A DNA stretch of 22,437 nucleotides from Draconibacterium orientale (GTDB lineage: Bacteria > Bacteroidota > Bacteroidia > Bacteroidales > UBA1556). The translations under genes and the position numbers were made by a program. How positions within the stretch are numbered: position 1 is the stretch's first letter; each line of letters starts with the position of its first letter. The notes beneath the pieces are model-generated. The model did not search any database and had not been told where the DNA came from. It saw only the letters and a program-made list of their open reading frames with translations. Where the stretch lies: positions 1-22,437 of the forward strand of contig DZDC01000032.1 in the NCBI GenBank assembly GCA_022736595.1, in the 5' to 3' direction. Positions 16,501 to 22,408 of this stretch are shown piece by piece.

Positions 16501-19170
16501 GTTTGACATGGATGCATTAGAAGAAATGAAGTTATTGGCTATAATGCCATAACCCGTTGGATTAGGATTTAAAGAACTAGAATTACAATTATAATCACGA
16601 AGCCCATATCCTAAATTAGCCACACTACTAATAATCACTCTATTGCCTATTACTTCATAATGGTTAGATAAATAGTAGGCACTAAGGGCAAAGTTTGTAG
16701 TATAAATACCATCATGAATATAATTATAATTTAAAATTGTACTATCAAGGTAGTAAGTATATAACCCATAATAGTAATAATTACTGATTTCATTATTAAT
16801 GGCTACCGTTCCTTTGTGTCTAATAGAAGATGAACCATAAAGGTAAAGCCCATAATAACCACCAAAAATAGTATTACCATCAAAGGTATTAAAATTTGAT
16901 GTGGCGGTTGTGTTATACAATCTCACAGGAATTGAATAAAAAGAGGTATTTACAGTACTCTTAATGAGACAACCTTCAAAGCTATTAAAATCAGAGCCAT
17001 TTTCGATAACTACACCATAAGCATAATAATCGCCAGTGGCATTAATGGTCACATTCTTGAAAGTAACATAATCGTTATTATTTAATTTAACTACCCAATT
17101 ATCAGTGGTTGCTGTTGCTGCGTAGGTAAACTCAACATCTTCCTTAACCCCGGTAGCGGACTGGATAATAACGCGATTATTCGGTCCTGCACCTGGTATT
17201 CCGGTTAAGGTTATTTGGCCGGTGTACACTCCAGACGCCATATTTAAAATTACCGTACTATCAATTCCGCAGCTATAAAGTGCATATAATGCAGAACTCA
17301 GCGTTGCAAAATCGGAAGTGAGAGTCCCCACACTATAATTTCCTCGTAAGTAGCCATCACAAACAATCAAATTTGTATGTAAAGTATCGTTGGCATTTAA
17401 GGCATCACTAACTCCATTGGGGGCAGTGGTCCAGAAACTTAACTGAGGCTCTCCAGCTACAAAATTATAATTACCTATCAATAAGGAGTCCATCTGTGTA
17501 CCCTGAGCAAGGTTACCCGTCCAATTGTAGGTAGGTTGTGCCACGCCATTCACTTTCCAATTCACTTTCAGCGAATCCACCATGTTTGATCCAAAGTTTT
17601 TAACTGTAATATGCACTGGATTGTTTCCAGATAAAGCAGGATTATTTGGATAGTTCAGCTCCGTTACCCCAACATCGTTCATTGGAGGCTGCCAAACTTT
17701 GATATCATCAAGAGCGATGTCTCCATAATAGGCAGCGGCACGAGAAACAATAAATCTTAACTGAGTTAAACCTTTATAATTGCTCAGGTTTATTTCAGCC
17801 TTTTTCCAGCTGTTTCCTTGATCCCCTGATTTTGTCCAGAGGTCAACAAATTGATTGCCTGACCAAACCTGAACTTTCATATAGTTAATAGTGCTACCAT
17901 ACATGTGATACCAAAACTCCAAACTTGGAACAGCCACATTGGTAATATTCAAACATGGACTGTATAAATAAGCTACATCACCGGAAGTTCCGGCATCGGT
18001 TTCAGCATATACATATTTACCCGTTCCCGTAGTATGATCGAAATCAGGTCCTGTATTGATAGTTGGAGTTGTACCTGTATGAACTCTGTATGCATAACCC
18101 GTGGTGGGAGTCATAACCCATCCTGTGGGTAAGGTTCCTGGCACTCCAACAACTCCTGTTTCAAAATCTTCAATATAAGGAAATACCGTCACTGTGGTTC
18201 CACAAGAAGGAGGAGGAAGTGGCGGATAATACTTAAACACTATATTAGAAGATGCTGGGTAGCGAGCCGTATTATGAGATAAGGATGCGTCTTCAGCTAT
18301 TATATAATAATCCCACTGATCACCATAAACATAAGTTGCATTGTAGGGAATGCTGGCATTGAAACTGCTTCCGCCACCGTTCATAGTGAGGGTATCCCAT
18401 GCTCCACTATTGTATCGATAGATGAGCTTGGCTGATGAAATACCGCTTGCATCAGAAATATTTGCAAAAATTTGGTATGGACCTTTATTAAACACAGAAT
18501 CCTTTACTAAAGGTGTAGCTAACGCTATGGAGGGTGGTATCAATTCAGAGAGTGCACCTTTAATTACAAGATTATCGATGAGCCAACCATAAGAGCCTCC
18601 TGAACCATTGGGATATGTGCCATCAGTCAATCTAAATCTGAACTTTACGTTGGATTGATTTGCAATAAGTAATGATAAATCAAAAACTTCGTGCTTCCAC
18701 CATGAATTGGAGGGGACTACATTAGGTTGGGTAGGCAACCACTCTATAGGATAAGAACCTGAACTAAAATGGTTACCAATATTTCCAAATTGACCCGGCC
18801 CTAAATATTGAGAACCTGTGACTAAAATCCAGCTTGTGCCACCATTGGTACTTACTTCCAAAAATCCCCCATCAGCAAATTCAATTTTACATATTTGATC
18901 AAATTCCAAAATTACATTGGTCATACCCATGGTCGAAAAACTTGGGGTAGTTAACATGATGGAATCTCCTGGGGTTACCACTGCAGAATCGGCCTTAATA
19001 CCTCCCGAGCTGAATAACTGGGAAGTTGTTCCCCAATTACCACTTCCGGTGGTCGAAGAAGTCATCTGAACGGTTCCTTCAAAATTCTCAGAAAAGAGAA
19101 TAGTCTGACCTATAGCCTGATACCCTAAAAGTATAAAAGCTAAGGACAAAACAAGTAAAAACTGTTTCAT
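7588..19170 (-). CDS. giant T9SS-exported multidomain beta-helix surface protein
   Basis: One open frame of 3860 codons. Residues 1-22 form a Sec signal peptide (MKQFLLVLSLAFILLGYQAI, cleavage probably near GQ/T) with no lipobox Cys. In approximate residue positions the order is: jelly-roll domain (24-208), Ig-like (210-320), MAM-like (325-493), CARDB-like (497-604), beta-helix 1 (605-1048), CARDB (1050-1155), beta-helix 2 (1161-1596), CARDB (1597-1702), Ig-like (1703-1787), CARDB (1786-1900), Ig-like plus jelly-roll (1900-2160), CARDB (2177-2284), beta-helix 3 (2286-2718), CARDB (2719-2828), beta-helix 4 (2829-3256), CARDB (3257-3362), MAM-like (3365-3535), two CARDB (3540-3765) and a type A T9SS sorting domain (3777-3860). 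I find no enzyme motif. The family knowledge implies export across the outer membrane and surface attachment or release. It is probably an adhesin or structural fibre and is monocistronic, with its own terminator. Confidence 0.93.
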   Translation of the reverse strand: MKQFLLVLSLAFILLGYQAIGQTILFSENFEGTVQMTSSTTGSGNWGTTSQLFSSGGIKADSAVVTPGDSIMLTTPSFSTMGMTNVILEFDQICKIEFADGGFLEVSTNGGTSWILVTGSQYLGPGQFGNIGNHFSSGSYPIEWLPTQPNVVPSNSWWKHEVFDLSLLIANQSNVKFRFRLTDGTYPNGSGGSYGWLIDNLVIKGALSELIPPSIALATPLVKDSVFNKGPYQIFANISDASGISSAKLIYRYNSGAWDTLTMNGGGSSFNASIPYNATYVYGDQWDYYIIAEDASLSHNTARYPASSNIVFKYYPPLPPPSCGTTVTVFPYIEDFETGVVGVPGTLPTGWVMTPTTGYAYRVHTGTTPTINTGPDFDHTTGTGKYVYAETDAGTSGDVAYLYSPCLNITNVAVPSLEFWYHMYGSTINYMKVQVWSGNQFVDLWTKSGDQGNSWKKAEINLSNYKGLTQLRFIVSRAAAYYGDIALDDIKVWQPPMNDVGVTELNYPNNPALSGNNPVHITVKNFGSNMVDSLKVNWKVNGVAQPTYNWTGNLAQGTQMDSLLIGNYNFVAGEPQLSFWTTAPNGVSDALNANDTLHTNLIVCDGYLRGNYSVGTLTSDFATLSSALYALYSCGIDSTVILNMASGVYTGQITLTGIPGAGPNNRVIIQSATGVKEDVEFTYAATATTDNWVVKLNNNDYVTFKNVTINATGDYYAYGVVIENGSDFNSFEGCLIKSTVNTSFYSIPVRLYNTTATSNFNTFDGNTIFGGYYGLYLYGSSSIRHKGTVAINNEISNYYYYGLYTYYLDSTILNYNYIHDGIYTTNFALSAYYLSNHYEVIGNRVIISSVANLGYGLRDYNCNSSSLNPNPTGYGIIANNFISSNASMSNYGLYSYNTQGSIYSNNSVYVGGGSSINYALYQSNSTLNTIKIRFKNNSFAAFGSGSSINYAGYYNAVNNVIENNYNNYYTNGSALAYWGGSAQATLADLKAASLMDSYSINVNPEYLSNTNLHSSSIGMNNAATPDTLVPYDIDMQPRSSTTPDIGADEYMLYSNNAGIQQWVRPTQSCSGDTLLIKVKLKNYGINTITSVKVNWSIDGVLQPQFTYAGSLLPGLDTILTIDTNEFLANHIYSVKFWSSLPNAVADQNPMDDTLMVADYSYGLPGGTYILGSSASADFTDANALMSLISKYGICGPVVINVENGSYNANIKLINTPGLNQSNTLTIKSLSGDSNLVVFTYATSAVNPSLIHLTNANYVTIKGIKFVSTGSGIGYGVYLGVNASYNTVQGCLFGLVESTGSSFAGIYYNSSSNNYNKFINNTFNNGYYGIYGRGSSSASLAKGNQIIGNTFNNYYNYGTYLYYNDSIIFRNNILTASNASAYQYGMYIAFGDNKIDISGNILTAKGSTTNYGAYFYNCDGTALARGNFSNNIINITNGTGTNYGLYTSYSYYLDITNNTVVILNGSGVSSRAFYPNYGGNLRVHNNIFDAKNGYSVYQGGTTSIEESDYNNYYTTGSYFAYYNSSAKADLASYIAATGKDVLSISEPNNFASATNLHTRAGAVNGAGIPRPNVLLDVDGEMRDTLAPDMGADEFTPASKDLVAYGFDISTTYCSTTFIDVTVIAQNLGSDTVKGNFALKYSIDGTNWVSENVNDTINPLDSITYTFSTQLDISTLVDTIFNIKYVVNISGDAFSDNDTTMQNINSYITPASPIVSDSSTNYASTGSLTATGNGSIFWYSSPSSTTPISSGSVFTTPVLFDTISYYIAAQTTNGCFSNKDTATINVLNIPIADLGITDIQAPEGCGVTNSESITITFYNQGYGNTPTTYQASYRINNNAWITPETISAVVGSGATVSYTFTTPVNMFAATDDTTFLIDAYVMIVGDPYHLNDSIFNEEFEVLYTPANPTVVSPLSVTYGTYASLSATSNDTVSWYNTNDMVNDTIEFATGSPVMVGPMWASDTFYVQAVVGTGGIVELGNGTTTNASPSSYPSPYANWYWGNKEQYIYTATELTSLGYSSGPILSLAFNVSAVNSCPILQNFEIKIGNTTTSSFSTSSPYITSGLVTVYTSSGYQPVGGWNQHIFSTPFLWDGVSNIVVQVCSNNSSYVSNGNAQIFCTTFTNNVASNTHADATGVCASATNPSNVYTLRPNIKFNIVGSGCTSNRIPLAAIVSSPPAVDAGAEAFISPIGGVSENTPTPVIVTIKNYGTSNLTSASIVYERNNMVKDTFNWVGNLAQFAVSTPIIIYTDTFTPGNNTIRAWVINANNIPTAGVNLNDTISSSVRACMHGSYTIGTTGDFTTLNNATNTLLAAGVCSPVVFNIQAGTYNEQLVMQEVDGMSEINTVTFQSANLDSTSVLIDFTAPSSTNNYVAIFYGGNYYKVRNLSIKGNGTYANTVVYYDNASFNTIENCIISSTVGATSSSQIPIYDYSTSNGIDNKIYNNIVKNGYYGIYLYGTSAYAEKGFEVVGNQISDFYYYGIYSYNQDSLILNYNKIRNGSNSNTNPRGMMVYYSQNYQEVIGNEIIMTPAIYGYGLYLSNGSVTSNNYTKRVANNAITIDGGIGTSYGVYLYNYNNSLFAHNSINMVNNAAADRGLYQSAGTNLTLVNNNIYAERGYAYYIGTPSVVVGSNKNNLFAANNNLAYWNGDRANLDSLKTQGTDLQSISFNPDFLSNDNLRTFSIDLNNKGVALSSEVPKDIDKNLRNITNPDLGASEYDPKNIDLAVYRFDSPVNPTMVGLNPVKVSLRNMGLNTITSTTINWSVNNVPQAPFAFSGSIASGLKQDTVTIGNFNVMTAFYDFKVWSSNPNSVADENNHNDTIKYTVIGCNGPMRGNYTLGTASSDFIDFNQARIKLMACGVDSHVVINVAPGIYNTQIEFGVISGVTDSSTVVFQSANLDSTSVTLSFSSIVSKNYIVRFNGTKYVTLRSMKLQSNVANAGRVVVIENDAKYITIEGCILEAPEYITNASTPVYTTKSSNITFHNNVMNGGYASMYLYGTSLGSLNYYTITKNIFNGFRNYGIYNYYSNKFVISDNYLENGSGFTFGYGIYSYYSTGPNVISGNDININPTTSAFGLYFNSNTGTVSAPNTIFNNSVSIICPSSASYSYGVYNYSSTYQYFVNNTFHVHSNSNSRGFYNSGGGNNKLLNNNFVGFGNGQAIYNGTASAITVSDYNNFYVSGATLGYWGANVANLAALQSASGKDANSVSANPDFIGTHDLHATSVNLNANATPVSYVTMDQDGNLRDTLTPDIGAYEFTPKQWDVAMKQFLSPSINYGPAGNSIDVKVRFKNLGFDTLTNLDFTYIYAGSTPVTQSWAGMLSPGDTSSITFSTSFTALIGANLIKAYVVMANDSNQTNDTIAMYYGGLSTVTPDYIEDFDNAPSKWIPSGTEWELGTPQGTIITTAHSTPNAWMTKLSTNYSNNVNESLLSPFVNFSGTTGTTLKFWINYNLAAGERVTMQYSTNGGSTWITLGYKDDSLATNWYNTSGGGLHYWAGNSNGWVEATYQLTQFNNASDPIQFKLNFYSDASSNADGFAFDDPRILLPVIPYDASVISIDAPVASTVMGSNNNIVTVTLRNNGSNTLMSIPVKYSVNGGTPVTGTANISGGLASGATHSFTFPATFQSPVTNYELCAWTTLPNDTYEHNDTACANFNVTAPNIEAYASYITVNPRWADTTKVTYATTVTLRIKNLGTDAISNIPVQYLINGSPYASEVYSGTIAVGDSLDYTFNTTFHCPINNYLLCGKIIMPGDPNPNNDNTCITLFGMYDVNVNGIEAAPFTVDQNQPNPAHGMVHIGYFVPRSGEVSFELRNLMGQVLIAETRDAVTGNNSIEVNAQKLASGVYYYTVMFQGERITYKMVVNQ
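7591..7842 (-). other. type A T9SS C-terminal sorting domain
   Basis: The last ~84 residues of the giant protein (from FTVDQNQPNP near 3777) carry the sorting-domain landmarks: an NQPNP turn, the Gly-rich strand around HIGYFVPRSGEVSFEL, the LMGQVL segment, the LASGVYYYTV strand, and a basic end at YKMVVNQ. This domain directs a Sec-exported cargo through the T9SS, where it is normally cleaved. Its presence implies a T9SS elsewhere in the genome; none of its components are in this window. Confidence 0.93.
9403..10686 (-). repeat. beta-helix module 4 of the giant protein
   Basis: Residues about 2829-3256. It opens MRGNYTLGTASSDF with the VVINVAPGIYNTQIEF strand pair, as the other modules do. 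It continues with irregular coils of the pattern Y-G-I-Y-x-Y...x-x-N-x-I/L (for example RNYGIYNYYSNKFVISDNYL), and closes with the motif MDQDGNLRDTL..PDIGAYEF. The closing motif resembles the choice-of-anchor Q signature. Compared with modules 1 and 3 it has fewer tyrosines in the YLYG segment (YASMYLYGTS). Confidence 0.8.
11017..12315 (-). repeat. beta-helix module 3 of the giant protein
   Basis: Residues about 2286-2718. It opens MHGSYTIGTTGDFTTL, with VVFNIQAGTYNEQL. The helical part contains NGYYGIYLYGTS and DFYYYGIYSYNQDSLILNYN, nearly the same wording as module 1. It ends DIDKNLRNIT..PDLGASEY. The close match to module 1 (FYYYGIYSYNQDSLILNYN versus YYYYGLYTYYLDSTILNYN) suggests these two are the most recent pair. 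Confidence 0.8.
14383..15690 (-). repeat. beta-helix module 2 of the giant protein
   Basis: Residues about 1161-1596. It opens GLPGGTYILGSSASADFTDA, with VVINVENGSYNANI, and contains NGYYGIYGRGSSSASLAKGN and NYYNYGTYLYYNDSIIFRNN. It closes VDGEMRDTLAPDMGADEFTP. Unlike the other modules it has no Cys just before its opening strand, though it keeps the Cys in KYGICGPVV. Confidence 0.8.
16027..17358 (-). repeat. beta-helix module 1 of the giant protein
   Basis: Residues about 605-1048. It opens DGYLRGNYSVGTLTSDFATL, with VILNMASGVYTGQI. The helical coils are very rich in Tyr, Asn and Ser, for example GGYYGLYLYGSSS and SNYYYYGLYTYYLDSTILNY. It closes DIDMQPRSSTTPDIGADEY. A CARDB-like linker flanks it on each side, as for every module. 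Confidence 0.8.
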
Positions 19171-19245
19171 AGTGTTGTGATTTAAATTTATATTGGTAAT
19201 TGTTATGCTAATTCAAGGTTGCGAATATAAGTTTTATATTTTTAC

Positions 19246-19271
19246 TTTAAACTAAAAATTTAAACTAAAAA
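19246..19271. repeat. perfect 13-bp tandem duplication upstream of the giant gene
   Basis: TTTAAACTAAAAA occurs twice head to tail (19246-19258 and 19259-19271). It lies 76-101 bp upstream of the giant gene's ATG, just upstream of its candidate -7 box, where an activator or the -33 region would fall. It may be a slippage product in AT-rich DNA. Confidence 0.7.
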
Positions 19272-19567
19272 TTAATTTTATAACAATAAAAAAATAATTT
19301 AACAATATCTTGTATGGTTATCAGACCTTTATTTAAAAAAAAGTTGCCAAAAAATTATCAATAAGACGAAGAAAATAACAAATATCATTGGATTCATAAC
19401 TCAAAAACCAATGCCACTGTAATTAAATAAACTATTATTAAAAAATTAGAAAGCCGACATTTGGCATATTATCCCAGAAATTCTTTTCCCTTAAAATTTC
19501 AATACTGAGGTAAAATCATTTCAAATTCTATTAAGAACTTTGTAAATAACTAATCAAAAAAGCAACT

Positions 19568-19612
19568 CTCAAAAGCTAATTTTTAATATTTTTACACCTC
19601 AAAAGCTAATTT
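19568..19612. repeat. 15-bp direct repeats 30 bp apart upstream of RSH
   Basis: CTCAAAAGCTAATTT occurs at 19568-19582 and again at 19598-19612, a period of exactly 30 bp. Between them lies TATTTTTAC (19587-19595), a near match to a -7 box. The second copy ends 67 bp before the RSH start codon. The spacing is close to three helical turns, so both copies would face the same side of the DNA. Confidence 0.7.
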
Positions 19613-19679
19613 CTTTTTGCCCAATGTTATTAGCAAATCAATTTAGCTATTTTTACCTAATAATTGAAATCTTTTTTTT

Positions 19680-21923
19680 ATGACTACCTATAACAATCTG
19701 CCCATTGCTGAAGCATACAGTGCCGACGAAATGCGAACCATTAGGCTCAAGTATCAGCAGATTTTGAGAGCCAGCAAAATTGATGACCCAATTAAACGGC
19801 AAAAAATCAAAAAAGCTTTTGATTTTGCTTTGGATGCTCACAAAGGAATGCGACGCAAAAGTGGTGAACCTTACGTTTTACATCCTTTGGAAGTGGCTCA
19901 CATTTGTGTTAAAGACATTGGACTAAAAACCACTTCCATCATCTGCGCATTTTTGCACGATGTGGCTGAAGATACCAACTATACCATCAAAGACATTGAG
20001 GTGATGTTTGGCAAACGCGTTGCAAAAATTGTGGATGGCCTTACAAAAATATCTGGAATATTCTCTCAAAGTGACTCACTTCAAGCTGAAAATTTTAGAA
20101 AAATCCTCCTAACTCTTGCCGAAGATGTAAGGGTGATTCTGATCAAATTGGCCGACCGATTGCACAATATGCGCACTTTGGAATCCATGACCATCGAAAA
20201 ACAAATGAAAATTAGCTCCGAAACCAGCATGCTTTACGCCCCTCTGGCTCACCGCCTTGGACTATTCTCCATCAAAAGCGAAATGGAAGACTTGGTGCTT
20301 AAATACAAAAACCCCGATGCCTTTCGCATCATCACTCAAAAACTTGAAAGCTCCCATATTGATCGTAATCGGTTTATTCAAAGTTTTATTCAACCCATCA
20401 AACGAAATCTTACGACTGAAGGGCTCTCCTTTCAAATCCTACATCGCGACAAATCCATCAGCAGCATTTGGCAAAAAATGCAAACTAAAAAGGTTGATTT
20501 TGAACAAGTTTACGATTTATTTGCAGTAAGAATCATCCTCAACAGCGAGATAAAAAATGAAAAAATAGATTGTTGGCGTACCTATTCATCCATCACCGAT
20601 ATTTACATTCCAAAACAAGACCGTTTTCGAGATTGGATATCTGTCCCCAAAGCCAATGGCTACGAAGCTTTGCACACTACTGTGATGAGCAAAAGCGGAC
20701 GCTGGGTTGAGGTACAAATTAGAAGTAATCGAATGGACGAAATTGCTGAAAAAGGATATGCTGCCCATTGGAAATACAAAGGGAAAACAAAGTCAGAAAC
20801 CGGTTTGGACGAATGGCTAAGTAAAATTAGAGAGATACTTCAGAACAACGATAGCAACGCTCTCGATTTTCTCGACGATTTTAAACTCAACCTCTTTTCC
20901 GACGAAATTTACCTCTTCACCCCCAAAGGCGAAATTCGTACCTTGCCCAAAAATTCAAGTGTGATTGACTTCGCTTATTCCATTCATTCTCACATTGGGA
21001 GTCAGGCTATTGGAGCAAAAATCAACAACCAACTGGTGCCATTAAACCACATCCTCAACAGTGGTGATCAAATCGAAATTCTTACCTCAGCCAAGCAAAA
21101 ACCCAAGGACGAATGGATGAATTTTGCCATCACCGCAAGGGCTAAATCAGGGATAAAAAACTCCTTAAAAGCCCACCGCAAAGAAGTGATTAGGGAGGGT
21201 AAAAATCTGATGACTCAGTATTGTAAAACCCTTGATCTCAAATGCTCAGAACAATTTAGAGCCGATTTAGTTAAGTTTATAGGAATTGGAAGCGAAAGTG
21301 ACTTCTTTTATCGATTGGGATCGGGTCAGGTGAAAGAGGACGACATTAAACAATTTGTAAAGTATAGCAAAGAACAACATAGCTGGATGCGCTACATCAA
21401 CCCATTTAGTAGACTAGGGAAATCCGAAAAAAGCTCCTTGGCCGAGGAAGTTCGCAACCAACTTAAAAAACAACCCGATGTACTGCTCCTGTCCAAAAAA
21501 TACGACAAAGCTGACATCATCTATGCTCCCTGTTGCAATGCCATCCCGGGTGACGACGTAATTGGTTTTATCGAAAAAGACAATTCCATTTCCATCCATC
21601 GCACCACTTGTAGCCTTGCCAACGACCTCATGTCGAAATATGGCAACAACATTATCAAGGTAAAATGGCGCGAAAAAGGCAACCTTCAATTCCTTACCGG
21701 AATTAGAATGTATGGCAATGATAAACTCGGACTTATTAAAGAAATGATCTCCATTTTAAGTGGAGAAATGGGTATTAACATCCGCTCCTTTAATATTACC
21801 ACCAACAACGACCTCTTTGAAGGTCAGGTCACACTTTATGTTTCTGATATTGATCAACTCAACAATATCATCAAAGAGCTGCAAAAAGTAGAAGGGGTAA
21901 ATAAAATTTATAGAATCGACTAA
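19680..21923 (+). CDS. bifunctional (p)ppGpp synthetase/hydrolase (RelA/SpoT homologue)
   Basis: A long RSH enzyme (747 aa) that makes and degrades (p)ppGpp in the stringent response. The hydrolase (HD) domain, about 45-200, has His68 (VLHPLEVA), His93-Asp94...Glu97-Asp98 (LHDVAED) and KLADRLHNMR at 156-165, so it should be active. The synthetase domain, about 240-370, has RDKSISSIWQKM, YDLFAVRI, the RXKD-type motif RFRD at 315-318, NGYEALHTTV, EVQIRS and AAHWKYK. RFRD indicates the bifunctional (Rel-like, not EXDD) class. A TGS domain follows at about 405-470 (EIYLFTPKGEI, DFAYSIHSHIG). The zinc-finger-like/CC region has Cys618-Cys619, His640 and Cys644, and an ACT domain ends the protein (668-745). 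All sensor domains are present. The ATG follows a T8 run; rlmH begins 11 bp after its stop, so the two form an operon. Confidence 0.95.
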   Translation: MTTYNNLPIAEAYSADEMRTIRLKYQQILRASKIDDPIKRQKIKKAFDFALDAHKGMRRKSGEPYVLHPLEVAHICVKDIGLKTTSIICAFLHDVAEDTNYTIKDIEVMFGKRVAKIVDGLTKISGIFSQSDSLQAENFRKILLTLAEDVRVILIKLADRLHNMRTLESMTIEKQMKISSETSMLYAPLAHRLGLFSIKSEMEDLVLKYKNPDAFRIITQKLESSHIDRNRFIQSFIQPIKRNLTTEGLSFQILHRDKSISSIWQKMQTKKVDFEQVYDLFAVRIILNSEIKNEKIDCWRTYSSITDIYIPKQDRFRDWISVPKANGYEALHTTVMSKSGRWVEVQIRSNRMDEIAEKGYAAHWKYKGKTKSETGLDEWLSKIREILQNNDSNALDFLDDFKLNLFSDEIYLFTPKGEIRTLPKNSSVIDFAYSIHSHIGSQAIGAKINNQLVPLNHILNSGDQIEILTSAKQKPKDEWMNFAITARAKSGIKNSLKAHRKEVIREGKNLMTQYCKTLDLKCSEQFRADLVKFIGIGSESDFFYRLGSGQVKEDDIKQFVKYSKEQHSWMRYINPFSRLGKSEKSSLAEEVRNQLKKQPDVLLLSKKYDKADIIYAPCCNAIPGDDVIGFIEKDNSISIHRTTCSLANDLMSKYGNNIIKVKWREKGNLQFLTGIRMYGNDKLGLIKEMISILSGEMGINIRSFNITTNNDLFEGQVTLYVSDIDQLNNIIKELQKVEGVNKIYRID

Positions 21924-21934
21924 CTACAACTGCA

Positions 21935-22408
21935 TTGAAAATAAAACTCATTCAAATTGGTAAAACCGAAGAAGATTATTTAAAAATCGGCACCGACAAA
22001 TACCTAACTCGCCTACAAAAATACTTGCCTACCGAAGTTATCACCCTTGCCGCGCTTAAAAACGTCAAATCCGTGCCCATCGACCAGCAAAAAGAAATGG
22101 AAGGATGCCTCCTACTTGATAAATTGGAAGCCACGGATTATGTGGTTTTGCTCGACGAAAAAGGCAGAGAAATGACCAGTGTCGATTTAGCTGGTTTTAT
22201 TCAAAACCAAATGAATACCAGTATTAAATGCCTATGTTTTGTCATTGGCGGACCCTATGGTTTTAGCCCAAAAGTGTATCAACGAGCCCAAATGAAATTA
22301 AGCCTTTCGCAGATGACCTTTTCCCATCAAATGATAAGGCTCCTCTTTTTAGAACAATGTTATCGCGCTTTCACCATTCTGCGAAACGAGCCCTACCACC
22401 ATTTATAA
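21935..22408 (+). CDS. rlmH: 23S rRNA pseudouridine-1915 N3-methyltransferase RlmH
   Basis: A SPOUT-class methyltransferase that uses S-adenosylmethionine to methylate pseudouridine 1915 in helix 69 of 23S rRNA, in the assembled 70S ribosome. It is complete at 157 aa, the family's normal length. Visible landmarks are the start KIKLIQIGKT, VLLDEKGREMTS at about 71-82, the knot loop FVIGGPYGF at 102-110, LSLSQMTFSHQM with His131, and the C-terminal tail YRAFTILRNEPYHHL. The start is TTG at 21935: an in-frame stop lies at 21911, no ATG or GTG falls between, and the next internal Met is residue 55, well inside the domain. It lies 11 bp after the RSH gene and is presumably translated from the same message. 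Confidence 0.95.
   Translation: MKIKLIQIGKTEEDYLKIGTDKYLTRLQKYLPTEVITLAALKNVKSVPIDQQKEMEGCLLLDKLEATDYVVLLDEKGREMTSVDLAGFIQNQMNTSIKCLCFVIGGPYGFSPKVYQRAQMKLSLSQMTFSHQMIRLLFLEQCYRAFTILRNEPYHHL

Larger units (their letters stand above)
19171..19679. other. 509-bp AT-rich divergent intergenic region
   Basis: The spacer between the giant gene (minus) and the RSH gene (plus) holds no credible gene. It must contain both promoters. For the giant gene the best -7 candidate is TATATTCG on the minus strand (19229-19222), one mismatch from TAnnTTTG. For RSH there are two copies of TATTTTTAC (19587-19595 and 19648-19656), each differing from the consensus in the last G. It also carries the two direct-repeat pairs listed separately. 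No terminator or structured RNA stands out. Confidence 0.6.

Noticed and set aside
9403..17358. Short repeated stretches that could suggest a CRISPR array or tandem satellite
   Set aside because: The repeats are protein-level, in frame, diverged in DNA and of irregular spacing; there are no fixed repeat-spacer units.
7588..19170. The possibility that the giant frame is an assembly artefact or several genes run together
   Set aside because: It is one uninterrupted frame with one signal peptide, one sorting domain and a regular domain order; the modules have clearly diverged and are not copies of one read region. Collapse or expansion of repeats is therefore unlikely, but long reads would settle it.
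19672..19679. T8 run just before the RSH ATG as a phase-variable tract
   Set aside because: It lies outside the coding frame and such runs are common in AT-rich leaders of this phylum; nothing shows variation.
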